Below are positions 1 through 8,853 of a DNA stretch of 37,325 nt, piece by piece (position 1 is the first letter of the stretch; each line of letters begins with the position of its first letter). The stretch is from Nostoc mirabile CHAB5784. GTDB lineage: Bacteria > Cyanobacteriota > Cyanobacteriia > Cyanobacteriales > Nostocaceae. The stretch spans positions 1-37,325 of the forward strand of contig NZ_JAIVFS010000084.1 of the NCBI RefSeq assembly GCF_020829645.1, given 5' to 3'. The notes under the pieces were generated by a model. That model had not been told where the DNA came from. It made no database searches and saw only the letters and a list, made by a program, of their open reading frames with translations. Made by a program: the position numbers and the translations under genes.

Positions 1-212
1 ATATATTTGATTACTTCTCAATATTTCCGACATAGCAGCGCCTGTATTGTTCACAGTCTTCAAGGAATTTCAAAAATCTCAGCAAATCAGAGCATTTTTC
101 TCTCACCAGAGACATAAAAGAGCGCTAGTCACTGCTTGCACATTCTCTACTGTTGCGGCTAAAGCGATCGCTAACGCTAAACTCAGTGTCTTAAAAAAAA
201 CTTTCATATTCC
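1..212. other. Gene-free left edge
   Basis: No credible coding region is seen. The only open frame on the plus strand lacks a ribosome binding site and runs antisense into the neighbouring glycosyltransferase gene. One HIP1 octamer (GCGATCGC) lies near 165. The segment lies downstream of the minus-strand glycosyltransferase; no clear hairpin terminator is visible. Confidence 0.5.
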
Positions 213-1361
213 CTACGCTCTGCGACTTAGCGGTAGAGGTCGCTGTGCTAAAACTTCTTTATAAAGTTCTTCGAGCAGAGTAATATTTTTACTAAGGGTA
301 TAGCGGTCTAATACACGCTGTCTTGCTTTTTGCCCTAGTAAAGTTGTTAACTCTGGATGGTCTTGCAACACTGGCAAGAGGGTTCTTAATTGCGATCGCG
401 CTGTTTTAGTACTAATAACTATACCTGCGCCCTTTTCCAATACTTCTCCATCTGCACCCACGTCTGTTGCTAAACAAGCCAACCCACATGACATTCCTTC
501 TAACAGAGATAGGGACAAACCCTCTACCAATGAAGGCAAAATAAATACATCTGCGCCCCGCAAAATCTCAATGCGTCGGTCTTCATCAGCGACAAATCCC
601 AACCAGATAATGCCGTATTCTGAACCATAAAATTGCTCTAAGGAAGACTTTAAAGGGCCGTCGCCAACAATTAGCAACTTAGTACCAGGCCCCATTGCAG
701 ACTGCTTCCAAGCCCGGAGGAGGGCTTCGACATTTTTCTCTGGCGCTATGCGACCCTGATAGATAAACAAACGTTCGGCTTTAAATTCTGTTTTGACTTG
801 AGAAAATCCTGGAGAATACTTGGCGGTATCAACACCGTTGGGAATTACAGCAATATTCTCTTCCCTCACGCCCATCCCTGCTAATAATTCTCGCTGAATT
901 TGGGAAAATACAATCACGCGATCGTAGTTAACTAAAAAAGGTGCGTAGAGCTGATAAGCCAAAAGCTGTGTTCCCGATATCAGCTTTGCCCCTTTACCAG
1001 CAAATGGTGTGTGAAAAGTGGCAATTAAGGGCAACCTTAGTTCCTCACAGATTTCCGGTAGAAAAAAGTCTAGAGGAGATAGCGTCAAGGAAGCATGGAC
1101 TATATCTGGCTTGATTTCCCGCAGCGACTCCGTTAAAAGTTTGGTCGCTTTAAAAGTGGGAATTGTATAAACCTGGGACTTGTAAATGAAAGGGAGGGAA
1201 ACCTCTCGAAGATTTGGCCAATTATCAGGTTCAGACTCTTCCTGGGCGAAGTGAAGAAAGCTAACTTGATGTCCCCTATCTAGCAAGGCATTTGTAATTT
1301 CTCGACTGTAGGTGACATTACCGCAAAAGGGTGATTTTTTTCCAATCCAGGCTATACGCAT
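213..1361 (-). CDS. GT4-family glycosyltransferase
   Basis: This 382-aa protein is a retaining GT-B glycosyltransferase of the GT4 family. It should transfer a sugar from a nucleotide-sugar to a lipid or polysaccharide acceptor at the cytoplasmic face of the membrane. The N-terminal Rossmann half begins MRIAWIGKKSPFCGNVTYS. The C-terminal half has the family's nucleotide-sugar signatures: FIYQGRIAPEKN (around residue 200), LLIVGDGPLK, and the E-x7-E motif in EGLSLSLLE. Length is normal for the family. The last residues (roughly LAQRPLPLSRRA) are encoded by an AGCGACCTC/TAGCGGTAGAGG-type dispersed repeat, so the native C-terminus may have been replaced. The gene is monocistronic by position, with a 350-bp gap upstream. 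The sugar and acceptor cannot be told from sequence. Confidence 0.88.
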   Translation of the reverse strand: MRIAWIGKKSPFCGNVTYSREITNALLDRGHQVSFLHFAQEESEPDNWPNLREVSLPFIYKSQVYTIPTFKATKLLTESLREIKPDIVHASLTLSPLDFFLPEICEELRLPLIATFHTPFAGKGAKLISGTQLLAYQLYAPFLVNYDRVIVFSQIQRELLAGMGVREENIAVIPNGVDTAKYSPGFSQVKTEFKAERLFIYQGRIAPEKNVEALLRAWKQSAMGPGTKLLIVGDGPLKSSLEQFYGSEYGIIWLGFVADEDRRIEILRGADVFILPSLVEGLSLSLLEGMSCGLACLATDVGADGEVLEKGAGIVISTKTARSQLRTLLPVLQDHPELTTLLGQKARQRVLDRYTLSKNITLLEELYKEVLAQRPLPLSRRA

Positions 1362-1713
1362 TCTTTATTTAGCTGTAAGAAAAGCGGGTTTGATCTATTA
1401 CTTGTGTGTCCTTGGTGATTTTTATTTTATCTAGCTATACTTGCTGGTTTTTTTAGTTATTACAGATTTCCAACAGAATCTAGTTTAAAAAGCCTATTTT
1501 AGCTGATTAAACCAGTGGATTTATGGCTTTATTTATTCTACTTATAAGTTGTTAATTTATGATATTTAAACAACTTATTTTGACTAATGTCAGATTGATA
1601 TCCCGCAAGTATGTGATAAATTTTCACTGACCATAGTTTACCATGAACAGAAAATCTTTAAGTAAATATTAATTACTTAAAAGTAATGAATAATAGCTCC
1701 TGTTAGCTGATAA
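1362..1713. other. AT-rich intergenic region
   Basis: This 352-bp stretch separates two minus-strand genes. It is AT-rich with no open frame of note. It should hold the promoter of the glycosyltransferase and the 3' end of the MFS transcript, but I see no strong hairpin followed by a T-run and no convincing -35/-10 pair. Confidence 0.4.
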
Positions 1714-3357
1714 CTACTTGTGTGAGTTATACCAGGTTAATATGCCTCCTAAAAAGACGATCACAGCTAATCCCAAAAAAACTGCCTGTAATCCTACAAA
1801 GGTTTCTGCTACACCTGCTAATGCCAAAGGTAAGGAGAGAGCAATATTAATTACATTGTTTTGTAAACCAAAAACTTTACCACGCATTTCTGGAGGTGTT
1901 TCTGTTTGGATCGCTGTTTGCATGGGAATTCCCACTAGTGCCCCAAAGATACCTAATAGCGCCACCAGTAACAAGACTAGCCAAAGTTGGGTTGTAAATA
2001 CTGACAGACCAATCAGGGATGCTGCCATGCCCATACAACCACACAGACTTAGCTGGGTGTAGGAGAAGCGTTGACCAAATTGACCCAGAAGTGTTGCTCC
2101 TGCAGCGATGCCAACACCGCCGGCTGCTAGTAAAAAGCCGAACTGGGAGGCTTTCATGTTGGGAATGATTTCCGCCATCCGAACGGCTAGAACAGTTAAT
2201 GCTGCAAAAACAGAAAACAAGATAATCAGCTGAAGCAAAGCATTGCGGACGCGATGATTTGCTTTGAGGTAGGCAAAACCATCTCGCAAATCAGAGAATA
2301 CGTGAGGGAATTCTGTACCGGGATCGTGGTGTTTTTCCTTAGTTGCCAGAAGGAACAAAATTAGTCCAGCGATCGCATAACTACCACCTACTAAAAGTTC
2401 TTTGCCCAAACTACCATTACCACCAATTTGCAGCCAAAGTCCATCTGCGATCGCTAACAATGGTTCCCCGACAGCAAACCCAACAATCACCGATGCCATC
2501 ATCGTTGTCGTATAAAGCGAATTTGCCGAGAGTAAATCCTGTTCTTCTACTATTAAGGGAATTGCCGCCTGTTCTGCCGGTGCAAAAAACTGCGTCAGCG
2601 TGGAAACTAAAAAAGTCACACCCAGAATGATCAAAAAACCCACTGGCAGCACTCCTATGGGTTTCCAGTCATGAGTCAACCACAGCAGAAAGGGAATTGA
2701 CAAAACCAAGATGCCGCGCCAAATATTCGTTGCCACCAGCACAGCCTTTTTCGACCAGCGATCGACAAACACACCAGCAACGGAACCAAACAATACGGCG
2801 GGAATCGTAAAAGCCATCATCAAGGCTGACACCCAACCACTAATACTCTGATTACTAGCCTGAAACTGAGTATTAATCAAAGCAATCATCAGCACTAAAT
2901 AAACTTTATCTGCTAGTTGCGAGAAAACTTGACCACCCCAAAGAGCTAAGAAATTAGGGTTTTTTAATACAGGCAAAAACCCCTGCTGTTTGATATTTCC
3001 TGAACCAACTTCTCCACCTGAACCAGATTCATTTAATGTTGATGGTTCTTTTTCTGGGATAGTAGCTACTGGCAAACTCTGCCCGTTGCTATCTCCTTGG
3101 GCAGTGGTTAATTTGCCCTCAGCTTGTGTTTCTGATTGACTTAGAATATCAGTTTTTGGGATCTGGTCTGTCCAACTTTGATCGTTTTTAGAAACGTCTT
3201 TTGGGGACATTTCTTGTCCATTTATTTGACTAGGTGTACACTTTGAAACAGCACTCAAATGATTCCTGACTGTAGGATCTGATACCCTATTCTGTTTTTT
3301 AGCGAGGCTTGGTGACAAAGGCAGGATTTTTTTATCCAAATCAGACGGTTGCATCAT
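1714..3357 (-). CDS. MFS transporter with long disordered N-terminus
   Basis: This major facilitator superfamily protein has about 12 hydrophobic segments starting near residue 135 (LWGGQVFSQLADKVYLVL). The motif-A-like loop GVFVDRWSKKAVLV follows the second segment, as in the MFS_3/drug-exporter group, and a second copy-like region PPEMRGKVFGLQ lies in the C-terminal half. The first ~130 residues are polar, rich in Ser, Gln and Lys and likely disordered, which is unusual for the family. The likely start is the ATG at 3357 (or 3354), which overlaps the last codons of recO by 17 bp; a TTG twelve bases upstream also keeps the frame open. The overlap implies co-transcription and translational coupling with recO. 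The substrate is unknown. Confidence 0.85.
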   Translation of the reverse strand: MMQPSDLDKKILPLSPSLAKKQNRVSDPTVRNHLSAVSKCTPSQINGQEMSPKDVSKNDQSWTDQIPKTDILSQSETQAEGKLTTAQGDSNGQSLPVATIPEKEPSTLNESGSGGEVGSGNIKQQGFLPVLKNPNFLALWGGQVFSQLADKVYLVLMIALINTQFQASNQSISGWVSALMMAFTIPAVLFGSVAGVFVDRWSKKAVLVATNIWRGILVLSIPFLLWLTHDWKPIGVLPVGFLIILGVTFLVSTLTQFFAPAEQAAIPLIVEEQDLLSANSLYTTTMMASVIVGFAVGEPLLAIADGLWLQIGGNGSLGKELLVGGSYAIAGLILFLLATKEKHHDPGTEFPHVFSDLRDGFAYLKANHRVRNALLQLIILFSVFAALTVLAVRMAEIIPNMKASQFGFLLAAGGVGIAAGATLLGQFGQRFSYTQLSLCGCMGMAASLIGLSVFTTQLWLVLLLVALLGIFGALVGIPMQTAIQTETPPEMRGKVFGLQNNVINIALSLPLALAGVAETFVGLQAVFLGLAVIVFLGGILTWYNSHK

Positions 3358-4270
3358 GGTTAGCAGCAAAATAAGAGTCGATCAAGGTAGCAGAGCGAAT
3401 AGGGCGACCTAATTGATACTGAGCATACTGGCGCAAAATCTGTTCAACAGATAACCAGTCATGATCTCTAGCACCATCAATTTGCATTATCTCTGGTTGT
3501 GACAGATGTTGAAGCAAAGCCAGTTCCATAGCACCCGGACGACTAGAAATCACAGGTATTTCTTGGCGATGCACAACAACTGTTTGGGAGCCAGGTTTTG
3601 GAGGTAATGGGATAATGGGGTGATTGGGTGATGGAGAAAAAGATGAATTTCTTTGTATCTCCCTCTCCCTCTCCCCCTCTCTTCGTAAACGTTCCCAAGC
3701 TTCTAAGCAAACCGTTCCACCCGCAGGGATGCTAAATCCTATCTGCCAGTTGGGGTCTGTAAAGTCTGGTTTTAGCAAACGCCCAGATAGGCAGCAGACT
3801 TGCACTTGCGGGGTTACTCCTGCTAAGGCTAAAAGGTGAAACACCCCATGAGCCAGATGAGCCAAAACCCCAGATGCATTTGCACTAGATAACGCCTCCA
3901 ACCGATGGAGATGTTCATTGAACAACTCATAAAGTTCTTCTTGGGGTTGTTCGCTCAAAGCTTGACACAGGACTATTTCTGCTAAATACTGGCCAGCAGC
4001 CAATTTTCCCAAATCTTTAGCTAAACCAGGATAAGTTTTTAACGTCTGTGCTTGGGTAATTTTATCAAGCGATCGCCCTTTCGCAATCAATAGTTCATTC
4101 ACAACAAACATACCACTCCTGCCGCCCAGGCTGGAGTTGTGCTTGCGTGCCCCTGGAGCCACTGCTCGAATCAGACCGAATTCTGGTGTCAAAATCGTCA
4201 CTATTTTATCAGATTCTCCCAGCACTTGGGTTTTAAGATTAATTCCCGTTGCTTTGTAGGTTCTACTCAT
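3341..4270 (-). CDS. recO: DNA repair protein RecO
   Basis: RecO is the recombination mediator that works with RecR to load RecA onto SSB-coated single-stranded DNA. The N-terminal OB-fold part is clear (MSRTYKATGINLKTQVLGES, then DKIVTILTPEFGLIRAVAPG), followed by the helical domain. At about residues 197-226 the cyanobacterial protein is interrupted by a low-complexity stretch (EGEREREIQR... SPSPNHPIIPLPP) encoded by purine/pyrimidine-biased DNA at about 3596-3690. It resembles the 'gggtgatgggg' and 'gggagagggag' intergenic repeats of Nostoc genomes and looks like an in-frame repeat insertion. The ATG at 4270 directly abuts a heptad repeat tract. The gene lies between deoC and the MFS gene, on the same strand. 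Confidence 0.9.
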   Translation of the reverse strand: MSRTYKATGINLKTQVLGESDKIVTILTPEFGLIRAVAPGARKHNSSLGGRSGMFVVNELLIAKGRSLDKITQAQTLKTYPGLAKDLGKLAAGQYLAEIVLCQALSEQPQEELYELFNEHLHRLEALSSANASGVLAHLAHGVFHLLALAGVTPQVQVCCLSGRLLKPDFTDPNWQIGFSIPAGGTVCLEAWERLRREGEREREIQRNSSFSPSPNHPIIPLPPKPGSQTVVVHRQEIPVISSRPGAMELALLQHLSQPEIMQIDGARDHDWLSVEQILRQYAQYQLGRPIRSATLIDSYFAANHDATV

Positions 4271-4380
4271 TAGTTATTTAGTCATTAGTCATTGGTTATT
4301 GGTCAGTACAGACGCGATTAATCGCGTCTGTACAATGGTCATTAGCTTGGGACAAATGACAAATGACAAAGGACAAATGA
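4271..4380. repeat. Heptad repeats around a palindrome, recO-deoC gap
   Basis: The whole 110-bp gap is repeat. One side carries copies of the type TAGTCAT (4279-4305). The other side carries ACAAATG-type units (about 4353-4380). They flank the 28-bp palindrome at 4306-4333. In the recO sense strand the near-recO units read as ATGACTA and run into the recO start codon; on the far side they touch the deoC stop codon. Confidence 0.85.
4306..4333. repeat. Perfect 28-bp palindrome
   Basis: The sequence GTACAGACGCGATT is followed immediately by its exact reverse complement AATCGCGTCTGTAC. The transcript of deoC-recO would contain a long hairpin here, which could act as a processing or attenuation site between the two genes. 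Such GTACAGACGCGATTAATCGC palindromes occur as dispersed repeats in Nostoc genomes (general knowledge, not checked here). Confidence 0.85.
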
Positions 4381-5061
4381 CTATTCACCCTTTCCCAGGT
4401 TATCGCGCTGGCGGATCAAATCGATACCGCGAGATGTGCCTAATCTAGTAGCACCCGCTACGATTAAGTCTAAAGCTTGATTGATAGTGCGGATACCACC
4501 TGAGGCTTTAATTCCTACTTTTTCTTTTGCAAATTCCTGCAAAAGTCGTACATCTGCCACTGTTGCACCACCATTCCAACCTGTACTGGTTTTTAAGAAT
4601 GCCGCTCCCGCTTCCATAGCTATTTCAGCAGCTATTTTTTTTTCTGCATCTGTCAACAGGTTGGTTTCCAAAATTACCTTGACAGTTTGCCCAGTCTCTT
4701 CACAAATTTCGGCAATCTCCCGGTGGACTTCTTCAGTTTTACCAGCTTTCAACCAGCCCAAGTTCATTACCACATCCAACTCAGTAGCCCCATTATCCGC
4801 CGCTTCTTGAGCCTCATAAAGTTTCACTGCTGAAGTCGTCGCACCAGCAGGAAAGCCAATCACCGTACAGACTTTTGGATTTTTACCGTGCAGGAGTTCG
4901 ACTGCTTGTTTGACATAGGCGGGGTACAAGCAAACCGCCGCAAAATTGAATCTGTATGCTTCTTCACACCACTGCTCAACCTGCTCTGGAGTAGCAGTTG
5001 GCGTTAAGAGGGCGTGATCGATAAATGGCGCAATATCAATGTTTGGATAGTCTGCTGCCAT
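4381..5061 (-). CDS. deoC: Deoxyribose-phosphate aldolase
   Basis: DeoC cleaves 2-deoxy-D-ribose 5-phosphate to glyceraldehyde 3-phosphate and acetaldehyde in deoxynucleoside catabolism. The 226-aa protein has the class I aldolase TIM barrel. The Schiff-base lysine is K157 in FLKTSTGW, the partner lysine is K185 in GIKASGGI, and the catalytic aspartate is D96 in ELDVVMNLG. Length is typical. It is probably the first gene of the run deoC-recO-MFS transporter on the minus strand. Its stop codon touches a heptad repeat array. Confidence 0.95.
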   Translation of the reverse strand: MAADYPNIDIAPFIDHALLTPTATPEQVEQWCEEAYRFNFAAVCLYPAYVKQAVELLHGKNPKVCTVIGFPAGATTSAVKLYEAQEAADNGATELDVVMNLGWLKAGKTEEVHREIAEICEETGQTVKVILETNLLTDAEKKIAAEIAMEAGAAFLKTSTGWNGGATVADVRLLQEFAKEKVGIKASGGIRTINQALDLIVAGATRLGTSRGIDLIRQRDNLGKGE

Positions 5062-5404
5062 CGTGTCTTCTGCCAGTGAGTGATTGATTATTAAAGTTTA
5101 TAAAAAATTAAAACATTTCTTATATATATATATTAAACCATATTTATTACGAGTTTATTCTGAAAACAAGCTGCTGACTTGTCTTGGATGTCGGCTTTGT
5201 AGATATCCCAGAATTACTGTAAGTGTTTAGAGGTTGTTTTAAAAGTAGTTTGCTGTGATTTTAGACACTTATTGCTCCCCCCTAACCCCCCTTAAAAAAT
5301 GGGTAACCGGAATCAAAATCCCCCAATTTATCGGGCAATTTAGGAGGAGCTAGAACGTTTTGCTACCGACAATACGACTTTTAACACATCCTCTTAAGTT
5401 GACA
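5062..5404. repeat. Intergenic region with C-rich dispersed repeat
   Basis: This 343-bp gap precedes deoC. Its deoC-proximal part is AT-rich, with a TATATATATAT run near 5122-5132, and probably contains the deoC promoter. From about 5272 it carries a dispersed-repeat type sequence (CTCCCCCCTAACCCCCCTTA, then AATCCCCCAATTTATC) of the kind scattered between Nostoc genes. No coding frame is supported. Confidence 0.5.
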
Positions 5405-6583
5405 TTAGACAGTAGTAAGTTTAGAAATATCAACAGCATTTTTCACACCATTTCCTAAAAATTCAAAAATAGTTTTCGCTAACGCCTTCGATGCCAAATA
5501 TGGTACGCCATTACCAATAGTCTTAAACATATTTGTGAGCGACATATTCTCTGGAAGCACAAAATTTGCAGGCATAGATTGTATGGCTAAAGCTTCTGCC
5601 ACAGATATTCGCCGGATTTTATAGGGATGTAAATGTACTTCATTATTTCCATAGCAAGCTGTTGGAGAGTAACGCCATCGATGAAGACGCTTGAAAGACT
5701 TTTTAGAATCATCTCCTTCATCAATAGCAGCAAATCTTGTGATACCTGCCCTTGGTTGAAAACAGTTCTCAGCATTGGGATGCTTCAGCACATTATTTTT
5801 TCTAAACCAGTATTCAACTGTTAATTCTTGAGGTATGCCATCAGGACAAGGAATTATGGAATTTTCTTGGAATGGTTCGCACTTACGCCAAGGATAAGCA
5901 AAAACCTTTGTTTGAGGATATAAAATGTGATTTTTCCAAGGAAAAGTCTCTTCATGTAGTAACTTTTCACTACCGACTTTTATTCCTATATCTTTGACAA
6001 AATTATTTCGGAAACCAATGAGAATAATTCTTTCTCTATCTTGGGGTACACCATATTCGATAGCATTAATTAACCGCTCTGTTAATATATAGCCTGCTTC
6101 CAGTAATTGGTGCTTGAGCGATTCAAAAAATAAACGGTGCTTTTTTGTTCTCCACAATCCCTTAACGTTCTCAAATAAAAAGAAATCTGGAAGATTGCGG
6201 CAAATTAATTCAACGCAAGAAGCGGAAAGCTTGCCATTATCTCCTAAACGTCCTCTATTTTTGCCGCCAATAGAAAAATCAGGACAGGGAGGCCCGCCAA
6301 TGAAGCCCACAATATTATTAGATTTGCGGCAGTGTTGTACTAACTCCCAGAGGTGTTGTGTTTGTAAACCTTCAAAAAGTTGGGTTACATCTCCTGCTTC
6401 TCCGTCATGATACCCGTATTCTGGCAACGGTAGATTGAGAATTTGCCGTGAATAGCGGTATGCACTCATGAATGGGGAAAAAATTTCATTGACGTAAACA
6501 ATCTTAAAACCGCTGGTTTCAAAACCTAAATCGAGGAAACCTGAACCAGCAAAAAAAGAGAAAATACAAGGGCGATGGCTCAT
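5405..6583 (-). CDS. C5-cytosine DNA methyltransferase (orphan)
   Basis: This 392-aa enzyme transfers a methyl group from S-adenosylmethionine to C5 of cytosine in a specific DNA sequence. The canonical motifs are in order: motif I FFAGSGFLDLGFE (residues 10-22), motif IV GGPPCPDFS with the catalytic Cys at 100, motif VI ENV at 138-140, motif VIII QDRERIILIGF at 181-191, a target-recognition region of about 140 residues, and motif X GNGVPYLAS near the C-terminus. No restriction endonuclease lies next to it, so it is probably a solitary methylase, as are several of the Anabaena Dmt enzymes. The target site cannot be read from sequence; a HIP1-related CGATCG site is one possibility. The gene is divergent from the glycosyltransferase at 6869. 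Confidence 0.93.
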   Translation of the reverse strand: MSHRPCIFSFFAGSGFLDLGFETSGFKIVYVNEIFSPFMSAYRYSRQILNLPLPEYGYHDGEAGDVTQLFEGLQTQHLWELVQHCRKSNNIVGFIGGPPCPDFSIGGKNRGRLGDNGKLSASCVELICRNLPDFFLFENVKGLWRTKKHRLFFESLKHQLLEAGYILTERLINAIEYGVPQDRERIILIGFRNNFVKDIGIKVGSEKLLHEETFPWKNHILYPQTKVFAYPWRKCEPFQENSIIPCPDGIPQELTVEYWFRKNNVLKHPNAENCFQPRAGITRFAAIDEGDDSKKSFKRLHRWRYSPTACYGNNEVHLHPYKIRRISVAEALAIQSMPANFVLPENMSLTNMFKTIGNGVPYLASKALAKTIFEFLGNGVKNAVDISKLTTV

Positions 6584-6868
6584 TCAATAACTACTGCCGT
6601 GAAACAGTCTTAATTAATATCGGAAGATACAGGGTTTATACTTACGTACCAATCAAAAATGAACAATTTTAAGATTGCTTAAATAGTAAAAAAGCTCACA
6701 TTTTATCTAAGTGTTGAATATCAAAGTTTACTCAATCTTTAAAGAAAATACCTGACAGATAAAGAGTCTGAAGTCACAATTAAATATAGGAGTTTGAAAA
6801 CTCCTAATCATGTTTAAGACAAATATTTGTCATTAAATAAAAAACCGGGATACTTTGAACTAATTTTT

Positions 6869-8140
6869 ATGCGAATTTTAATTTACTCCTACAACTACTA
6901 TCCAGAGCCAATTGGTATTGCCCCACTGATGACTGAATTAGCAGAGGGACTAGTGAAGCGTGGGCATCAAGTGCGCGTAGTCACCGCTATGCCCAACTAC
7001 CCTGAGCGTCAAATTTATCAGGAATATCGGGGCAAGTGGTATCTCAACGAATACAAAAATGGCGTTCAAATTCAACGCAGTTACGTTTGGATTCGTCCCC
7101 AACCCAATCTATTAGATCGGGTGTTACTAGATGCTAGTTTCGTTGTCACTAGTTTTGTACCCGCCCTCGTCGGTTGGCGTCCAGATGTTATTCTCTCAAC
7201 ATCGCCATCCTTGCCAAGCTGTGTACCAGTTGCTCTTTTAGGATGGTTACGTGCTTGCCCTGTGATCTTAAATTTACAAGATATATTACCAGAAGCAGCC
7301 GTCCACGTCGGTCTACTGAAAAATAAATTGCTTATAAAGTTATTTACAATATTGGAAAAATTTGCTTACCACACTGCCAGTAAAATTAGCGTCATCGCCG
7401 ATGGGTTTGTGGACAATTTGCGATCTAAGGGCGTAGAAGCTGACAAAATTGTGCAAATTCCCAACTGGGTTGATGTAAATTTTATCCGCCCTTTGCCTAA
7501 AGAAAATAACCCTTTCCGGGCGGCACATAACCTGAATGGCAAATTTGTAGTACTTTATTCTGGCAACATTGCCCTAACCCAAGGCTTAGAAAGCGTTGTC
7601 AAAGCTGCTTCTGTGTTGTGCCATATCCCAAATATTGTTTTTGTCATCGTTGGAGAGGCAAACGGTTTACAGCGATTGCAACAAGAATGTTTAGACTGCG
7701 GCGCAAATAATGTTTTGCTACTGCCATTTCAACCCCGCAAATATTTGCCACAAATGTTAGCAGCTGCTGATGTTGGTTTAGTGGTGCAAAAGAAAAATGT
7801 TGTATCCTTCAATATGCCGTCAAAAATTCAAGTGCTACTTGCCAGTGGACGAGCTTTGGTTGCTTCTGTCCCCGATAATGGTACGGCAGCAAAAGCTATC
7901 AGGCAAAGTGGCGGCGGAGTTATCGTTCCTCCAGAAGATCCTCAAGCTTTAGCAATGGCAATTTTAGATTTGTACCAAAACCCCGAAAAAGTCAAAACTC
8001 TGGGTTATAAAAGTCGCAAATATGCGGTTGAATACTATGCTTTTGAACAAGCTTTAAATCAATATGAGTCGTTGTGTTACTCATTGACGGCAGAACGTGG
8101 AGCAATTCAGTCCACAAGAGTTACCAAACAAGAAGTTTAA
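6869..8140 (+). CDS. WcaI-like GT4 glycosyltransferase
   Basis: This protein resembles the WcaI family of GT4 glycosyltransferases, used in exopolysaccharide assembly. It starts MRILIYSYNYYPEPIGIAPL, which carries the family's typical N-terminal nucleotide-fold motif with YYPEP. It continues with LNLQDILPEAAVHVGLL, the acceptor/donor loop VVLYSGNIALTQGLE (around residue 240) and the nucleotide-sugar site near NMPSKIQVLLASGRALVASV. The open frame extends upstream to a TTG at 6827, but the ATG at 6869 matches the usual family start. It ends only two bases before the decayed porin fragment on the other strand, so its downstream flank is a rearrangement junction. Confidence 0.87.
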   Translation: MRILIYSYNYYPEPIGIAPLMTELAEGLVKRGHQVRVVTAMPNYPERQIYQEYRGKWYLNEYKNGVQIQRSYVWIRPQPNLLDRVLLDASFVVTSFVPALVGWRPDVILSTSPSLPSCVPVALLGWLRACPVILNLQDILPEAAVHVGLLKNKLLIKLFTILEKFAYHTASKISVIADGFVDNLRSKGVEADKIVQIPNWVDVNFIRPLPKENNPFRAAHNLNGKFVVLYSGNIALTQGLESVVKAASVLCHIPNIVFVIVGEANGLQRLQQECLDCGANNVLLLPFQPRKYLPQMLAAADVGLVVQKKNVVSFNMPSKIQVLLASGRALVASVPDNGTAAKAIRQSGGGVIVPPEDPQALAMAILDLYQNPEKVKTLGYKSRKYAVEYYAFEQALNQYESLCYSLTAERGAIQSTRVTKQEV

Positions 8141-8141
8141 T

Positions 8142-8771
8142 CTATAGCAGTGAGGTTAAATTACACCTAGGAACAAAGTCGCCTAGTCCTCCTCCCAACC
8201 CGTAGAAAGTCATGCGGGTTCGTTTACCTAGCGGAAATCTGTACTCTAGCTCATCTACTTCCACCTCATTGTCATCGTCACCATCAAATCCCAAATTTGT
8301 CATTTGAGTTCCAGTCACATCTTCTAATGCTGGTGTGTTCCTTGCTTGTAAGCGCACTTCCAATTTATCTTTTCCAGTAAAACTGCTTACGAAGCTCAGA
8401 CGGACGCGATCGCTCAATACTAAATTTTCATTTATTGGTTTACTGCTGTTGGCTCTCTTTTCACCAGCGAATCCAGTCACAGCAAAGATGGCCTCTGCCT
8501 CAAGCTCAACATGGGGGGAAAACTGTTGCGTTTCTAATGCGGCAACGTTGGTTTCTAATAAATTAACTTGTTTATCAAGGGTTTCTAATTCTGCCGACAA
8601 TTCAGAAACAGATGTGATTTTACTTAATGCATGATTATCAGGATTATATTCACTGAAGTTCTTAGGTTTGTCGGGAATGGGTGTTGCAATAGCTGGAGTT
8701 ATGCTGCTCAAAGTGCATCAGATAATTAAACTAATTAAGCGAAATTGTCGCCAATAAGTTGAAGCTAACAA
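8142..8771 (-). pseudogene. Decayed iron-uptake/OprB-type porin gene
   Basis: This is a remnant of a cyanobacterial outer-membrane porin (SLH plus carbohydrate-selective/iron-uptake porin architecture). Reading back from 8711, the frame runs through a signal-peptide-like segment from a TTG at 8769-8771 that follows an AGGAGAG ribosome binding site, but a TGA at 8718-8720 breaks it. After the signal peptide the expected SLH domain (about 80 residues) is missing. The coiled-coil segment (ETLDKQVNLLETNVAALETQ) and the first barrel strands (RVRLSFVSSFTGKDKLEVRL, then YGLGGGLGDF) remain, and the protein then stops after about 190 residues instead of 500 or more. Three independent lesions argue for a dead gene. 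Confidence 0.8.
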
Positions 8772-8821
8772 TGCTCTCTCCTGAAAGTTAACAATTAGAA
8801 TATAGTAATTTGAACCTCAAG

Positions 8822-8853
8822 ACGAACCGCAGAGGCGCAGAGAACACAGAGAG
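8822..8853 (+). repeat. Solo copy of the GCAGAGGCGCAGAG repeat core
   Basis: The sequence ACGAACCGCAGAGGCGCAGA and the following GAACACAGAGAG match the internal core of the two TA-flanked MITEs at 9358 and 21667 and a third solo copy at 32331-32366. No terminal inverted repeats flank it here. Confidence 0.75.

Noticed and set aside
47..283. 78-codon plus-strand frame
   Set aside because: No ribosome binding site, overlaps the glycosyltransferase end and a repeat.
5405..8140. Restriction-modification system
   Set aside because: No endonuclease gene flanks the methylase; the neighbour is a glycosyltransferase.
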